NCBI RefSeq assembly: GCF_018224885.1
Contig: NZ_JAGTXB010000012.1
Location: 124,001 to 188,000 of the forward strand
Direction of reading: 5' to 3'
DNA: 64,000 nt
Origin: Chitinophaga hostae
GTDB taxonomy: Bacteria; Bacteroidota; Bacteroidia; Chitinophagales; Chitinophagaceae
A program made the translations under genes and the position numbers. Shown here one piece after another: positions 52,760-60,645 of this stretch. Each line of letters begins with the position of its first letter. Within the stretch, counting starts at the first letter, position 1. The notes below the pieces were generated by a model, which had not been told where the DNA came from, made no database searches, and was given only the letters and a program-made list of their open reading frames with translations.

Positions 52760-54064
52760 TTAGTTATTCATGATCTCCGCAATCTGCTCCTGCAGGTAAT
52801 GTTGCAGGGCAGGTTCCTTCACTGCATCGGTAATGTCGTGAGAGAAGGCATTTACCATCAGTGCCTTAGCCGCATCTTCACCAATGCCACGGGAGCGCAG
52901 GTAAAACATGGACTCTTCACTGAACTGACCGGCAGTAAAACCATGGCTGCATTTTACATCATCGGCATATATTTCCAGTTGTGGCTGTGAATTGATATCT
53001 GCCTTGCTGCCCAGCAGCAGGTTATTGTTCTGCTGGAATGCGTTGGTTTTCTGCGCTTCCTGGTGTACAAGGATCTTGCCGGTGAATACACCATTGGCAT
53101 TATCCAGCAGTACGCCTTTATACAGTTCGTTACTGTTACAGTCGGGCATGATATGATCCATAAAAGTATGGTTATCTACATGCTGGTGATTGTTGGCAAT
53201 ATATAAACCGTTCAGATTAGTTTCAGTATGACTGCCATTCAACGCCACGCTCAGGTTGTTGCGGGTGAACGGGGTATTGGGCAATGTGAAATTAAAATGA
53301 TGATAACGGCTGTCTTTATGTTGCTGTGCAGCAGTTGTATGTACTTCCCGGAAGCTTTCTTCTCCCTGTTGTACATTATAGTGCCACAGTTCTGCATTTT
53401 CCATTACCACGGTTTCGAGTACGCTGTTGGCAAAAGCCACGGCAGCTGTTTCCGGGTGAACGGAGGACTCGATAATGGTGGCGGCGGCGCTTCTGTTCAG
53501 CACCCACAAATGACGGGGCTGAATGATGGCGTGCGTTGCACAGGAGTAAACGTGTACGATGTGTATCGGTTTGTCCAGCACAGTGTTGGCGGCCAGCTCA
53601 ATATACAGTCCGTCTGCAAAGAGGGCGGTATTTAACTGGGCCATTGATTCGCCTGCCAGGTGATGCTGTTCGTTAAAATAGGTGACAAAACCAGGAGCAG
53701 CAGTATGCGCACTCATAGCGCCTACGGTGATGCCTTTTCCTTCAGGAAGAACAGACTGATCAGCCTGCAGATGACCGTTTACCAGTACAATGCGGTAACA
53801 ATCCAATTCCGGAATGGCTTTGCTTTCCGCCACTTCCGGGGAAACGGGTGCAGCGGTGGTCAGCAATTCGTAGGGAAATTCTTTCAGATAGCGCTGAATA
53901 TTCGTGTAGCGCCATGCTTCCGTTTTCAGCGTAGGAAGCCCTGTTGCTGTAAAGCGCTCCAGCGCCTTGCGGCGGATGTCGTGCAGGGAGTCCATTGCGG
54001 GAGACAATGCCGTTACATCTTCTGTTAACGCCTGGTAAAATGGCAATATCATATTGCTTATCAT
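52760..54064 (-). CDS. sufD: SufD scaffold component
   Basis: A 434-residue beta-helix protein of the SufBD family. The C-terminal half shows the typical QPQLEIYADDVKCSHGFTAG and FYLRSRGIGEDAAKALMVNAF motifs. It forms the SufBC2D complex that assembles clusters. It follows sufC, but the 82-nt gap between them contains heptamer-type repeats (54072-54144), unlike the tight spacing elsewhere in the operon. Confidence 0.95.
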   Translation of the reverse strand: MISNMILPFYQALTEDVTALSPAMDSLHDIRRKALERFTATGLPTLKTEAWRYTNIQRYLKEFPYELLTTAAPVSPEVAESKAIPELDCYRIVLVNGHLQADQSVLPEGKGITVGAMSAHTAAPGFVTYFNEQHHLAGESMAQLNTALFADGLYIELAANTVLDKPIHIVHVYSCATHAIIQPRHLWVLNRSAAATIIESSVHPETAAVAFANSVLETVVMENAELWHYNVQQGEESFREVHTTAAQQHKDSRYHHFNFTLPNTPFTRNNLSVALNGSHTETNLNGLYIANNHQHVDNHTFMDHIMPDCNSNELYKGVLLDNANGVFTGKILVHQEAQKTNAFQQNNNLLLGSKADINSQPQLEIYADDVKCSHGFTAGQFSEESMFYLRSRGIGEDAAKALMVNAFSHDITDAVKEPALQHYLQEQIAEIMNN

Positions 54065-54071
54065 AATTTAT

Positions 54072-54144
54072 AAATTATGAATTACGAATGATGAATTACG
54101 AGTTATCGCATATGCGTCATTCGTAATCAGCAATTCGTAATTCC
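54072..54144. repeat. Imperfect heptamer hairpin inside the suf operon (locus D)
   Basis: Two heptamer arrays of the AATTACG class (GAATTAC, GAATGAT on one arm; GTAATCA, GCAATTC on the other) around a CGCATATGCG palindrome. It fills the sufC-sufD gap and could act as an attenuator or RNA-processing site. Confidence 0.8.
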
Positions 54145-54146
54145 TC

Positions 54147-54911
54147 TTATACAGATTCTTTCAAATGTAATTCCTCTTTCAGCCAGTCGTATCCTCTTTC
54201 TTCAAGTTCCAGTGCCAGTTCCTTGGTACCGGTTTTGATGATACGGCCATTGTATAATACATGCACAAAGTCAGGTATGATATACTCCAGCAGGCGTTGA
54301 TAGTGAGTAATCACTACGAAAGATTTTTCAGCATCACGTAATTTGTTTACACCACTGGAAACAATACGCAGCGCATCGATATCTAATCCGGAATCTGTTT
54401 CATCCAATATTGCCAGTTGTGGATCCAGCATGGCGAGTTGGAAGATTTCGTTACGTTTCTTTTCACCACCGCTGAATCCTTCGTTCAGGGAACGGTTCAT
54501 CAGGTTGGAATGGAAATCTACCAGTTGTTGTTTTTCTTTTGTCAGCTTCAGGAACTCTCTTGCTTCGAGGGCAGGGAGGCCTTTATACGCCCTGATCTCG
54601 TTCAGTGCGGTTTTCAGGAAGTTGAGGTTGGAAACACCCGGTATTTCAACGGGGTATTGAAAAGCCAGGAATACACCTTCACGGGCGCGATCTTCCGGAG
54701 CCATATCCAGCAGATTTTTGCCATTGAACCATACTTCACCTTCCGTAACAGTATAGTTATCACGACCCGCCAGCACAGAAGCCAGTGAGCTTTTGCCTGA
54801 ACCGTTCGGGCCCATGATGGCATGCATTTCTCCTTTGTTTATTTCGAGATTAATGCCTTTCAGAATTTTTTTCCCTTCTACTTCTGCGTGCAGATTTTTA
54901 ATCGTCAGCAT
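54147..54911 (-). CDS. sufC: SufC ATPase
   Basis: A 254-residue ABC-type ATPase. Walker A is GPNGSGKSS (about 34-42), the signature is GFSGGEKKRNEI, Walker B is LAILDETDSGLD, and the switch histidine lies in VVITHYQRLLEYI. It drives the conformational change of SufBC2D in the cytosol. It lies 41 nt behind sufB and carries the complete set of ATPase motifs. Confidence 0.97.
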   Translation of the reverse strand: MLTIKNLHAEVEGKKILKGINLEINKGEMHAIMGPNGSGKSSLASVLAGRDNYTVTEGEVWFNGKNLLDMAPEDRAREGVFLAFQYPVEIPGVSNLNFLKTALNEIRAYKGLPALEAREFLKLTKEKQQLVDFHSNLMNRSLNEGFSGGEKKRNEIFQLAMLDPQLAILDETDSGLDIDALRIVSSGVNKLRDAEKSFVVITHYQRLLEYIIPDFVHVLYNGRIIKTGTKELALELEERGYDWLKEELHLKESV

Positions 54912-54952
54912 GATTGTTTTTTTCGTTCTGTATGTATTAATTGGATAATGAA

Positions 54953-56398
54953 TTATCCAACGCTTCCTTCAAGTGTAATAGATAATAATTTCTGTGCTTC
55001 TACCGCAAATTCCATTGGCAGCTGGTTCAGCACTTCTTTCACATAGCCGTTTACGATCAGGGCAACTGCCTTTTCGCTGTCGATACCACGCTGATTCAGG
55101 TAGAAGATCTGGTCTTCCCCGATTTTCGAAGTGGTGGCTTCGTGTTCGATCATGGCTGATTTATTCCTGGATTCGATATACGGGAATGTATGGGAACCGC
55201 ATTGGTTACCGATCAGCAATGAATCGCACTGGGTGAAGTTACGGGCATTGTCGGCGCGGGGGCCAACGGCTACCAGTCCGCGGTAGCTATTGTCGCCACG
55301 ACCGGCGGAAATACCTTTGGAAATGATACGGCTCTTTGTGTTTTTACCGATGTGGTGAATTTTGGTACCGGTATCAGCAATCTGTTTGTTACGGACTACT
55401 GCCACAGAGTAAAATTCGCCTTCGGAATGATCGCCCTGCAGGATTACGCTGGGATATTTCCAGGTAATGGCAGAACCGGTTTCTACCTGTGTCCAGGAGA
55501 TTTTGCTGGCAGCGCCTTTACAGATGCCTCTCTTGGTTACGAAGTTGTAGATACCGCCTTTACCGTCTTTATCACCGGGATACCAGTTTTGTACGGTAGA
55601 ATATTTTATTTCAGCCTGTTCCATCGCTATCAGTTCTACCACGGCCGCATGCAGCTGATTTTCATCACGCATCGGAGCGGTACAACCTTCGAGATAACTC
55701 ACATAACTGTTGTCGTCTGCAATGATCAGGGTACGTTCAAATTGTCCGGTGTTCTGCGCATTGATACGGAAGTATGTGCTCAGTTCCATCGGGCAACGCA
55801 CGCCTTTTGGAATGTAAACGAAAGAACCATCGGAAAATACAGCCGCATTGAGTGCTGCGAAAATATTGTCGGTATGCGGAACCACGCTGCCCAGGTATTT
55901 CTTTACCAGGTCAGGATGTTCCTGTACCGCTTCACCAAAAGAACAGAAGATCACGCCCATTTCTTTCAGCTTGCCTTTGAAGGTGGTAGCTACGGAAACG
56001 CTGTCGAATACAGCATCTACCGCTACACCTGTCAATGCTTTTTGTTCATTCAGCGGAATACCCAGCTTTTCGAAAGTAGCCAGCAGTTCAGGATCTACTT
56101 CATCCAGACTGGCCAGTTGTTTCTTTTTCCGTGGTGCAGCATAATAGGAAAGTGCCTGCAGATCGAGCGCCGGCATTTCAAAATGCTGCCATTTAGGGAA
56201 TTCCATTTTCTTAAATGCGGCAAATCCTTTCAGGCGCCATTCCAGCAGCCATTCAGGCTCATTCTTTTTCGCCGAAATAAAACGGATGATATCCTCATTC
56301 AGCCCCGGGGGAGCTATATCCATTTCAATATCGGTGCTAAAGCCAAACTCGTACTCCTTATTGGCTATATCATCAATTATTTCGTTACTGTTGATCAT
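54953..56398 (-). CDS. sufB: SufB scaffold component
   Basis: A 481-residue SufB with the expected motifs: FIPKGVRCP-like [60 protein letters not shown] and [19 protein letters not shown]. Cys residues in the late [11 protein letters not shown] segment are in the region where SufB ligates the nascent cluster. It is the core of the Suf scaffold. It follows sufA by 13 nt. Confidence 0.97.
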   Translation of the reverse strand: MINSNEIIDDIANKEYEFGFSTDIEMDIAPPGLNEDIIRFISAKKNEPEWLLEWRLKGFAAFKKMEFPKWQHFEMPALDLQALSYYAAPRKKKQLASLDEVDPELLATFEKLGIPLNEQKALTGVAVDAVFDSVSVATTFKGKLKEMGVIFCSFGEAVQEHPDLVKKYLGSVVPHTDNIFAALNAAVFSDGSFVYIPKGVRCPMELSTYFRINAQNTGQFERTLIIADDNSYVSYLEGCTAPMRDENQLHAAVVELIAMEQAEIKYSTVQNWYPGDKDGKGGIYNFVTKRGICKGAASKISWTQVETGSAITWKYPSVILQGDHSEGEFYSVAVVRNKQIADTGTKIHHIGKNTKSRIISKGISAGRGDNSYRGLVAVGPRADNARNFTQCDSLLIGNQCGSHTFPYIESRNKSAMIEHEATTSKIGEDQIFYLNQRGIDSEKAVALIVNGYVKEVLNQLPMEFAVEAQKLLSITLEGSVG

Positions 56399-56411
56399 AC
56401 AAGTTTAAAAT

Positions 56412-56738
56412 TTATACAGCGAAGCTTTCACCACAGCTGCATGTTCTGGTTGCGTTGGGATTATTAAAGAAAAGGCCTTTTCCGTTCAGTCCATCTGAAT
56501 AGTCCAGCTCTGTACCATACAGGTACAACAGACTCTTCATCTGCACCACTACTTTTACGCCCTTATCTTCAAATACCTGGTCGCCTTCTTCCTCTGTTGC
56601 TTCAAACTTCATCACATATTCGAGACCTGAGCAGCCACCACCTTTTACGCCTACACGCACAAAGGTGCCCGGCGCATGATGTTCTTTCTCCATCAGCGCT
56701 TTGATATATTCTCCTGCTTTTTCTGAAACGGTTATCAT
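56412..56738 (-). CDS. sufA: A-type iron-sulfur carrier (SufA/IscA)
   Basis: A 108-residue A-type carrier. The three cluster cysteines are present in GGCSGLEYVM and TCSCGESF near the C-terminus. It carries Fe-S clusters from the SufBCD scaffold to clients. It is the second gene of the operon, 54 nt behind the FMN reductase and 13 nt before sufB. Confidence 0.95.
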   Translation of the reverse strand: MITVSEKAGEYIKALMEKEHHAPGTFVRVGVKGGGCSGLEYVMKFEATEEEGDQVFEDKGVKVVVQMKSLLYLYGTELDYSDGLNGKGLFFNNPNATRTCSCGESFAV

Positions 56739-56792
56739 ACTCAGAATTTGTTTTAATTAGCTGATCACCGGCTGACCGGTGTGTTTCACGAT

Positions 56793-57362
56793 TTATCCTT
56801 CAATACCTGCCACAACATGCGCTTTCGCTGCACACAGCAACTGCACCATCGTATCCAGTTTGTTTTTATAAAATGCAGTAAACCCGCCACCTTGCGGGTT
56901 ATACAGGTTATCCTTCAAAATAGGAAGGGAATATGGTAATACCCACGCCCTTAGCGCTTTAGCTACTGCATCCATTGCATTTATACCCTGCATCGCCTGT
57001 GTGCCATCTGCCCAGGAGAGCAAAGCTACAACCTTTCCTGTTAAATAAGGACGGTCGTTCTTGCTGGTCATCTCCAGCCAGTCCAGGCAGTTTTTCATAG
57101 CACCGGTCATACTGCCATGATATAATGGTGTCATCCATATGTGAAGATCTGCTTTGCAAAAAGCCTTGCACATCGCATCTACCGCGGGAGGCTTAAGCCC
57201 TGCTTCCTGTTGGGAGAAAAAGGGAATCTGGGCGCTGCCAAGACTGAAAATTTCCGGAGAAAACCCTTTTGCCTGTAGTTGCTCTGTCAGATATGCCGCC
57301 AGCTGGTTGGAGGTGGCATAAGGACGGTCATCAATAGCACCATTAAATATCAGGACGTTCAT
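56793..57362 (-). CDS. NADPH-dependent FMN reductase-family flavoprotein
   Basis: A 189-residue flavodoxin-like protein. The N-terminal FMN-phosphate loop reads LIFNGAIDDRPYATSNQL, and the second loop TPLYHGSMTGAMKNCLDWLEM is diagnostic of the NADPH-FMN reductase (ArsH/azoreductase-like) family. It heads the suf operon and is divergent from the SufR-like gene. Because SufBC2D can bind reduced flavin, a role in supplying electrons for cluster assembly is an attractive inference; general quinone or flavin reduction remains possible. Confidence 0.88.
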   Translation of the reverse strand: MNVLIFNGAIDDRPYATSNQLAAYLTEQLQAKGFSPEIFSLGSAQIPFFSQQEAGLKPPAVDAMCKAFCKADLHIWMTPLYHGSMTGAMKNCLDWLEMTSKNDRPYLTGKVVALLSWADGTQAMQGINAMDAVAKALRAWVLPYSLPILKDNLYNPQGGGFTAFYKNKLDTMVQLLCAAKAHVVAGIEG

Positions 57363-57392
57363 TAATATCTAATATTTAGAGATTTAACTGAT

Positions 57393-57437
57393 TATGAGAT
57401 TAAATTTTGATGAAATACGTCTCATAACCATCAAAAT
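57393..57437. promoter_or_regulatory. Nested inverted repeats in the suf control region
   Basis: TATGAGA (57393-57399) pairs with TCTCATA (57420-57426), and ATTTTGATG (57404-57412) with CATCAAAAT (57429-57437). Both lie between the divergent suf operon and the SufR-like gene, where an operator would be expected. It is not the cyanobacterial CAAC-N6-GTTG motif. Confidence 0.4.
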
Positions 57438-57499
57438 CCCAAAATCTTTTTTTTAGCTCCTACAAAATTACGACATTTGAGAATAAAACAAGTAATAAC

Positions 57500-58141
57500 T
57501 TGGAAAATTATCCAATACGAACCAAGAATGCTGCCGAACGGTTTTTGACGCTGCTCAAGACCCGGGGACCGCTGTCCGCAGCCGAACTGGCCAGTGAATT
57601 GGGTATTACCGGAGAGGGCGCCCGGCTTCAGCTGCTGAAACTGGCAGAAGATGGCTTGGTTCACTCTGAAAGTACTTCCAGGGGCGTAGGGCGGCCTGTT
57701 TTAATATGGAGCCTCACCCCATTGGGTAATGCCCGCTTTCCCGACACACATACCGAGCTGAGCCTTCAGCTGATCCAAACCATCAAAACGGTTTTAGGCA
57801 AGGAAGCGCTCGACAACGTAGTCAATGCCCGGGAAAAAAGCCAGCTCGAAAAATACAACATCGCCCTGGAAGGGGTAACCGGCCTGGAAAACAGGCTCAG
57901 CTCGTTTGCAGCTATCCGTTCAGGAGAAGGCTACCTGGCGGAATGGAAAAAAGAAGGAGATACCTACTACTTTATAGAAAATCACTGTCCGATCTGTTGC
58001 GCTGCCTCAGAATGCGATAATATCTGTACCTCAGAAATGAGAACATTTGTCAGCATACTGGGCCAAAAAATGAATGTGTCCCGTATGGAACACATTATCA
58101 ATGGCGCCCGCCGTTGTGTTTACAAAATCGACGCGGAATAA
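57500..58141 (+). CDS. SufR-like iron-sulfur transcriptional regulator
   Basis: A 213-residue protein. The N-terminal winged helix (residues 10-75: LLKTRGPLSAAELASELGIT, then ARLQLLKLAEDGLV and GRPVLIWSLT) is of the type found in SufR. The C-terminal part has a cysteine cluster, Cys163, 166, 167, 172 and 176, plus Cys206; Cys163-x12-Cys176 equals the first spacing of cyanobacterial SufR. It probably senses cluster status and represses the suf operon it faces. TTG is taken as start codon: the only in-frame ATG upstream is followed by a stop within a few codons. Confidence 0.88.
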   Translation: MENYPIRTKNAAERFLTLLKTRGPLSAAELASELGITGEGARLQLLKLAEDGLVHSESTSRGVGRPVLIWSLTPLGNARFPDTHTELSLQLIQTIKTVLGKEALDNVVNAREKSQLEKYNIALEGVTGLENRLSSFAAIRSGEGYLAEWKKEGDTYYFIENHCPICCAASECDNICTSEMRTFVSILGQKMNVSRMEHIINGARRCVYKIDAE

Positions 58142-58145
58142 TTCC

Positions 58146-58562
58146 CTACTTTATAATCAATACCAATGTGCCCGCTATTATCAGCCCGGCGCCAACAGCT
58201 GTTTTCCAGGTAAGCGCTTCCTGCAGGAAAACCGCTGCCAGTATAATCGTCAGCGCTACGCTGAGCTTATCTACCGGCGCCACCTGCGATACCTTTCCCA
58301 CCTGTAAAGCCTTAAAATAAAAAAGCCAGGAACAACCGGTAGCCAGGCCGGATAATACCAGGAACACCATACTGTGCCTGGAAATAGCACCAAAACTTTT
58401 AAACTCACCCCGGGCAATTACAATAGCCCAGGCCATCACCAGGATGATCACCGTTCTGATCGCCGTAGCCAGGTTAGACGGAATATCAACGACCCCTATT
58501 TTGGCGAAGATCGCCGTCAGCGCTGCAAAAGCAGCCGATAATAAAGCATAGATCCACCACAT
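58146..58562 (-). CDS. Half-size EamA-family membrane protein
   Basis: A 138-residue protein with about five hydrophobic helices, equal to a single EamA domain (WWIYALLSAAFAALTAIFAK, FYFKALQVGKVSQVAPVDKL and a final AGTLVLIIK helix). Most EamA transporters have two such domains, so this one would function as a dimer, like small multidrug-resistance proteins. The substrate is unknown. It is convergent with the SufR-like gene with 4 nt between stops, and the heptamer hairpin of locus E lies upstream of its start. Confidence 0.85.
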   Translation of the reverse strand: MWWIYALLSAAFAALTAIFAKIGVVDIPSNLATAIRTVIILVMAWAIVIARGEFKSFGAISRHSMVFLVLSGLATGCSWLFYFKALQVGKVSQVAPVDKLSVALTIILAAVFLQEALTWKTAVGAGLIIAGTLVLIIK

Positions 58563-58581
58563 GAGCGCATAGTTTGTTTGA

Positions 58582-58645
58582 GAATTACGAATTACGGTGA
58601 TCTCAGCGAAGGGTCTCGTAATTCGTAATTCCTAATTCGTAATTA
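58582..58645. repeat. Heptamer inverted repeat, AATTACG class (locus E)
   Basis: A perfect 15-bp pair GAATTACGAATTACG (58582-58596) with its complement (58617-58631). The right side continues as further 7-mers (CTAATTC, GTAATTA) into the end of the GNAT gene at 58632. The stop and last codons of that gene are therefore repeat sequence. Confidence 0.88.
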
Positions 58646-59135
58646 TTTTATACCCCAATATCTTCAGACTTCTTTCTACGCCATCCAGTACGGCTATTTC
58701 CGGGAGATGTGCCCATTCGCTGAAACCCATATCAGTAAAGAGCTTCAGACTAGGCGTATTGTGCGCGAAAATAAAACCAAGCAATGTTTGCACACCATAT
58801 TCCGGCGCCACCTCAATGGCATAACGTAACACCTGTTTGCCCAAACCTTTTCCCCGCGCGGATTCAGCCAGGTAAATACTTACCTCCACTGTACCGTTAT
58901 AAGCCGGGCGCCCGTAAAAAGACTGGAAGCTCATCCAGCCTACATTATTCCCATCCAGGTCAATCATCCACAGGGGCCGGTGCGTGGCATTGTGCGCGTG
59001 AAACCAGGGCAAGCGGCTCTCCGGTGTAACAGGACTGGTATCAGCCGTCACCATCCTGCCGGCAATGGTACTGTTATAAATGTCAACGATCCTTGGCAGA
59101 TCTGTTTCGGCGGCATGCCTGAATTGCAAACTCAT
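58632..59135 (-). CDS. GNAT acetyltransferase (phosphinothricin/amino-acid acetyltransferase-like)
   Basis: A 167-residue GNAT protein close to the PAT/YncA group. The N-terminus has FRHAAETDLPRIVDIYNSTI, the acetyl-CoA loop is ARGKGLGKQVLRYA (the R/Q-x-x-G-x-G/A motif), and LGFIFAHNTPSLKLFTDMGF is typical of the group. Members acetylate amino acids or toxic analogues such as phosphinothricin or methionine sulfone. The last residues (ITN) and stop are encoded by heptamer repeat. It follows the next GNAT gene by 14 nt on the same strand. Confidence 0.9.
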   Translation of the reverse strand: MSLQFRHAAETDLPRIVDIYNSTIAGRMVTADTSPVTPESRLPWFHAHNATHRPLWMIDLDGNNVGWMSFQSFYGRPAYNGTVEVSIYLAESARGKGLGKQVLRYAIEVAPEYGVQTLLGFIFAHNTPSLKLFTDMGFSEWAHLPEIAVLDGVERSLKILGYKIITN

Positions 59136-59149
59136 GATAGCAGTAATGA

Positions 59150-59704
59150 TTAAAAAATAGATTCCCTGGTATATTCGTGTCTTAAAAGACTGTATAACTC
59201 AGCATTTACAAATTTACCCTTCTCAAAGAAAGCATCTCTCAAAAAACCTTCATAACGGAACCCCAGCCTGGTCAGCAATTTTGACGAGGCGAGATTATCC
59301 GGATCCACAAATGCTTCTATACGGTTAAACTGCAATTCTTCATAACCATAGGTCAGCATACAACCCACGGCTTCTTTCATAATACCCTTGCCCCAAAGGG
59401 CAGGTTGCAGGTCATATCCAATCTCCGCTTTGAAATGTGGTTTATTGATTTTGTGATATCCACAGGTGCCAATCAGCTCATCGCTTCCGGCAACGGTGAT
59501 CGCCCAGCGCATACCCTCCTCATCTTCCAGGCTTTTGCGGAAGAACTGGATAATGTGGGTGGCCTCACTGATATTGGAAAATGAATCAATGTCCATGAAC
59601 CTGGTAACCGCATCATCTGAAAAATGCCTGAACAGGGCGGCAGTGTCTTTATCTTCTATAGGCCTCAGTACCAGGTTGCCGGTACTTAAAACGGGTAAAT
59701 GCAT
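59150..59704 (-). CDS. GNAT acetyltransferase (RimJ/RimL-like)
   Basis: A 184-residue GNAT protein of the RimJ/RimL group. It begins with LSTGNLVLRPIEDKDTAALFRH, has IGYDLQPALWGKGIMKEAVGCML with the acetyl-CoA-binding G-x-G turn, and continues FNRIEAFVDPDNLASSKLLTRLGF, which is diagnostic. Members acetylate ribosomal-protein N-termini or small amines. It is the first of two tandem GNAT genes, 14 nt before the next. No substrate is evident. Confidence 0.92.
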   Translation of the reverse strand: MHLPVLSTGNLVLRPIEDKDTAALFRHFSDDAVTRFMDIDSFSNISEATHIIQFFRKSLEDEEGMRWAITVAGSDELIGTCGYHKINKPHFKAEIGYDLQPALWGKGIMKEAVGCMLTYGYEELQFNRIEAFVDPDNLASSKLLTRLGFRYEGFLRDAFFEKGKFVNAELYSLLRHEYTRESIF

Positions 59705-59774
59705 GATCCGGTTGCCGATTTAGGTGAAGACAAAGCTAACAGATATTGCCAAATTGTCCATGTCATCCATGATT

Positions 59775-59819
59775 TTAATCCCGCTTTAATGACTACCCGT
59801 TTAAACAATCCTACTTTTG
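59775..59819 (+). promoter_or_regulatory. 11-bp-spaced direct repeat and -7 element before the response regulator
   Basis: TTAAT occurs at 59775 and 59786 (11-bp period, within TTTTAAT and TTTAAT), the spacing used by OmpR-type regulators. TACTTTTG at 59812-59819 fits the Bacteroidota -7 consensus, 26 nt before the ATG. Confidence 0.55.
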
Positions 59820-59845
59820 CCGGGGTTATATTTTAATTATTGACT

Positions 59846-60526
59846 ATGAAAATATTGGTTATAGAAGATGAAATTAAAGTAGGCGCCTTTATAAAACGGG
59901 GGCTGGAAGAACATCATCACCAGGTGGAAGTACATACGGATGGCATAGCCGGGCAGCAAGCCGCGATGGAACATGATTATGACCTGATACTCCTGGATAT
60001 TATGCTGCCCGGTATCAACGGTATCACTGTCTGCAAAAATCTAAGGACACTGGAGGTGAGTGCTCCCATCCTCATGCTGACCGCCCTCAATGCCACCCAG
60101 GATATTGTAGATGGACTCAATGCCGGCGCGGATGATTATCTCGCCAAGCCATTTCATTTCTCGGAGCTGGTGGCCAGGATACACGCGCTCTCCCGGCGGA
60201 AAAGCCAGTTTCACCAGGAACAGGCTATTCTTAGTTTCGCGGATCTGCAATTAAATACAAACACCAAAACCGCCAGCAGGGAAGGGCAGGAGATCACGCT
60301 TACTGCAAAGGAATATGCGCTGCTGGAACTGTTGTTAAAAAATACAGGCAAGGTTCTTTCCCGTGCATTGATCTCTGAAGCAGTATGGGGACTGGAGTTC
60401 GACACCGGCACTAATACCATCGATGTATATGTTAACTATCTCCGGAATAAAATTGAAAAGGGCTTTGCCGGGGAAAAGCTCATCCATACCGTAGTTGGAA
60501 TGGGATATATCATGAAACAGCGGTAA
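59846..60526 (+). CDS. OmpR-family response regulator
   Basis: About 226 residues from ATG 59846; a TTG two codons earlier is not needed. The receiver (1-118) shows IEDE, the phospho-Asp in LILLDIMLPGING, the Thr in MLTALNA and Lys in LAKPFHFSELV. The C-terminal winged helix (about 130-226) shows LTAKEYALLELLLKNTGKVLS, VYVNYLRNKI and HTVVGMGYIMK. It faces the histidine kinase and efflux genes downstream and should control them, in the manner of CusR/CzcR. The stop codon lies within the heptamer array that follows. Confidence 0.95.
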   Translation: MKILVIEDEIKVGAFIKRGLEEHHHQVEVHTDGIAGQQAAMEHDYDLILLDIMLPGINGITVCKNLRTLEVSAPILMLTALNATQDIVDGLNAGADDYLAKPFHFSELVARIHALSRRKSQFHQEQAILSFADLQLNTNTKTASREGQEITLTAKEYALLELLLKNTGKVLSRALISEAVWGLEFDTGTNTIDVYVNYLRNKIEKGFAGEKLIHTVVGMGYIMKQR

Positions 60527-60645
60527 GCTTTTAGCTGTTAGCTTTTAGGGACCTGCATTATTTGTATTTTTTTGAGTAATAATTTGATAGAGAAATATCA
60601 TGCCATAGAACAACTAACAGCTAATGGCTAAAAGCTAATAGCTTT
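60526..60645. repeat. Heptamer arrays between regulator and kinase (locus F)
   Basis: The left array (60526-60549) reads AGCTTTT, AGCTGTT and so on; the right array (60612-60645) reads AGCTAAT, GGCTAAA and so on. They can pair over about 22 of 26 positions across a loop of about 60 nt. They touch the stop of the regulator and the ATG of the kinase. Confidence 0.82.

Noticed and set aside
52051-52773. 240-codon frame opposite sufS
   Set aside because: Antisense to conserved sufS; no motifs.
55352-56467. 371-codon open frame on the plus strand opposite sufB
   Set aside because: It is antisense to a certain sufB gene, has no family motifs and a composition rich in Phe, His, Tyr and Arg, typical of a shadow frame.
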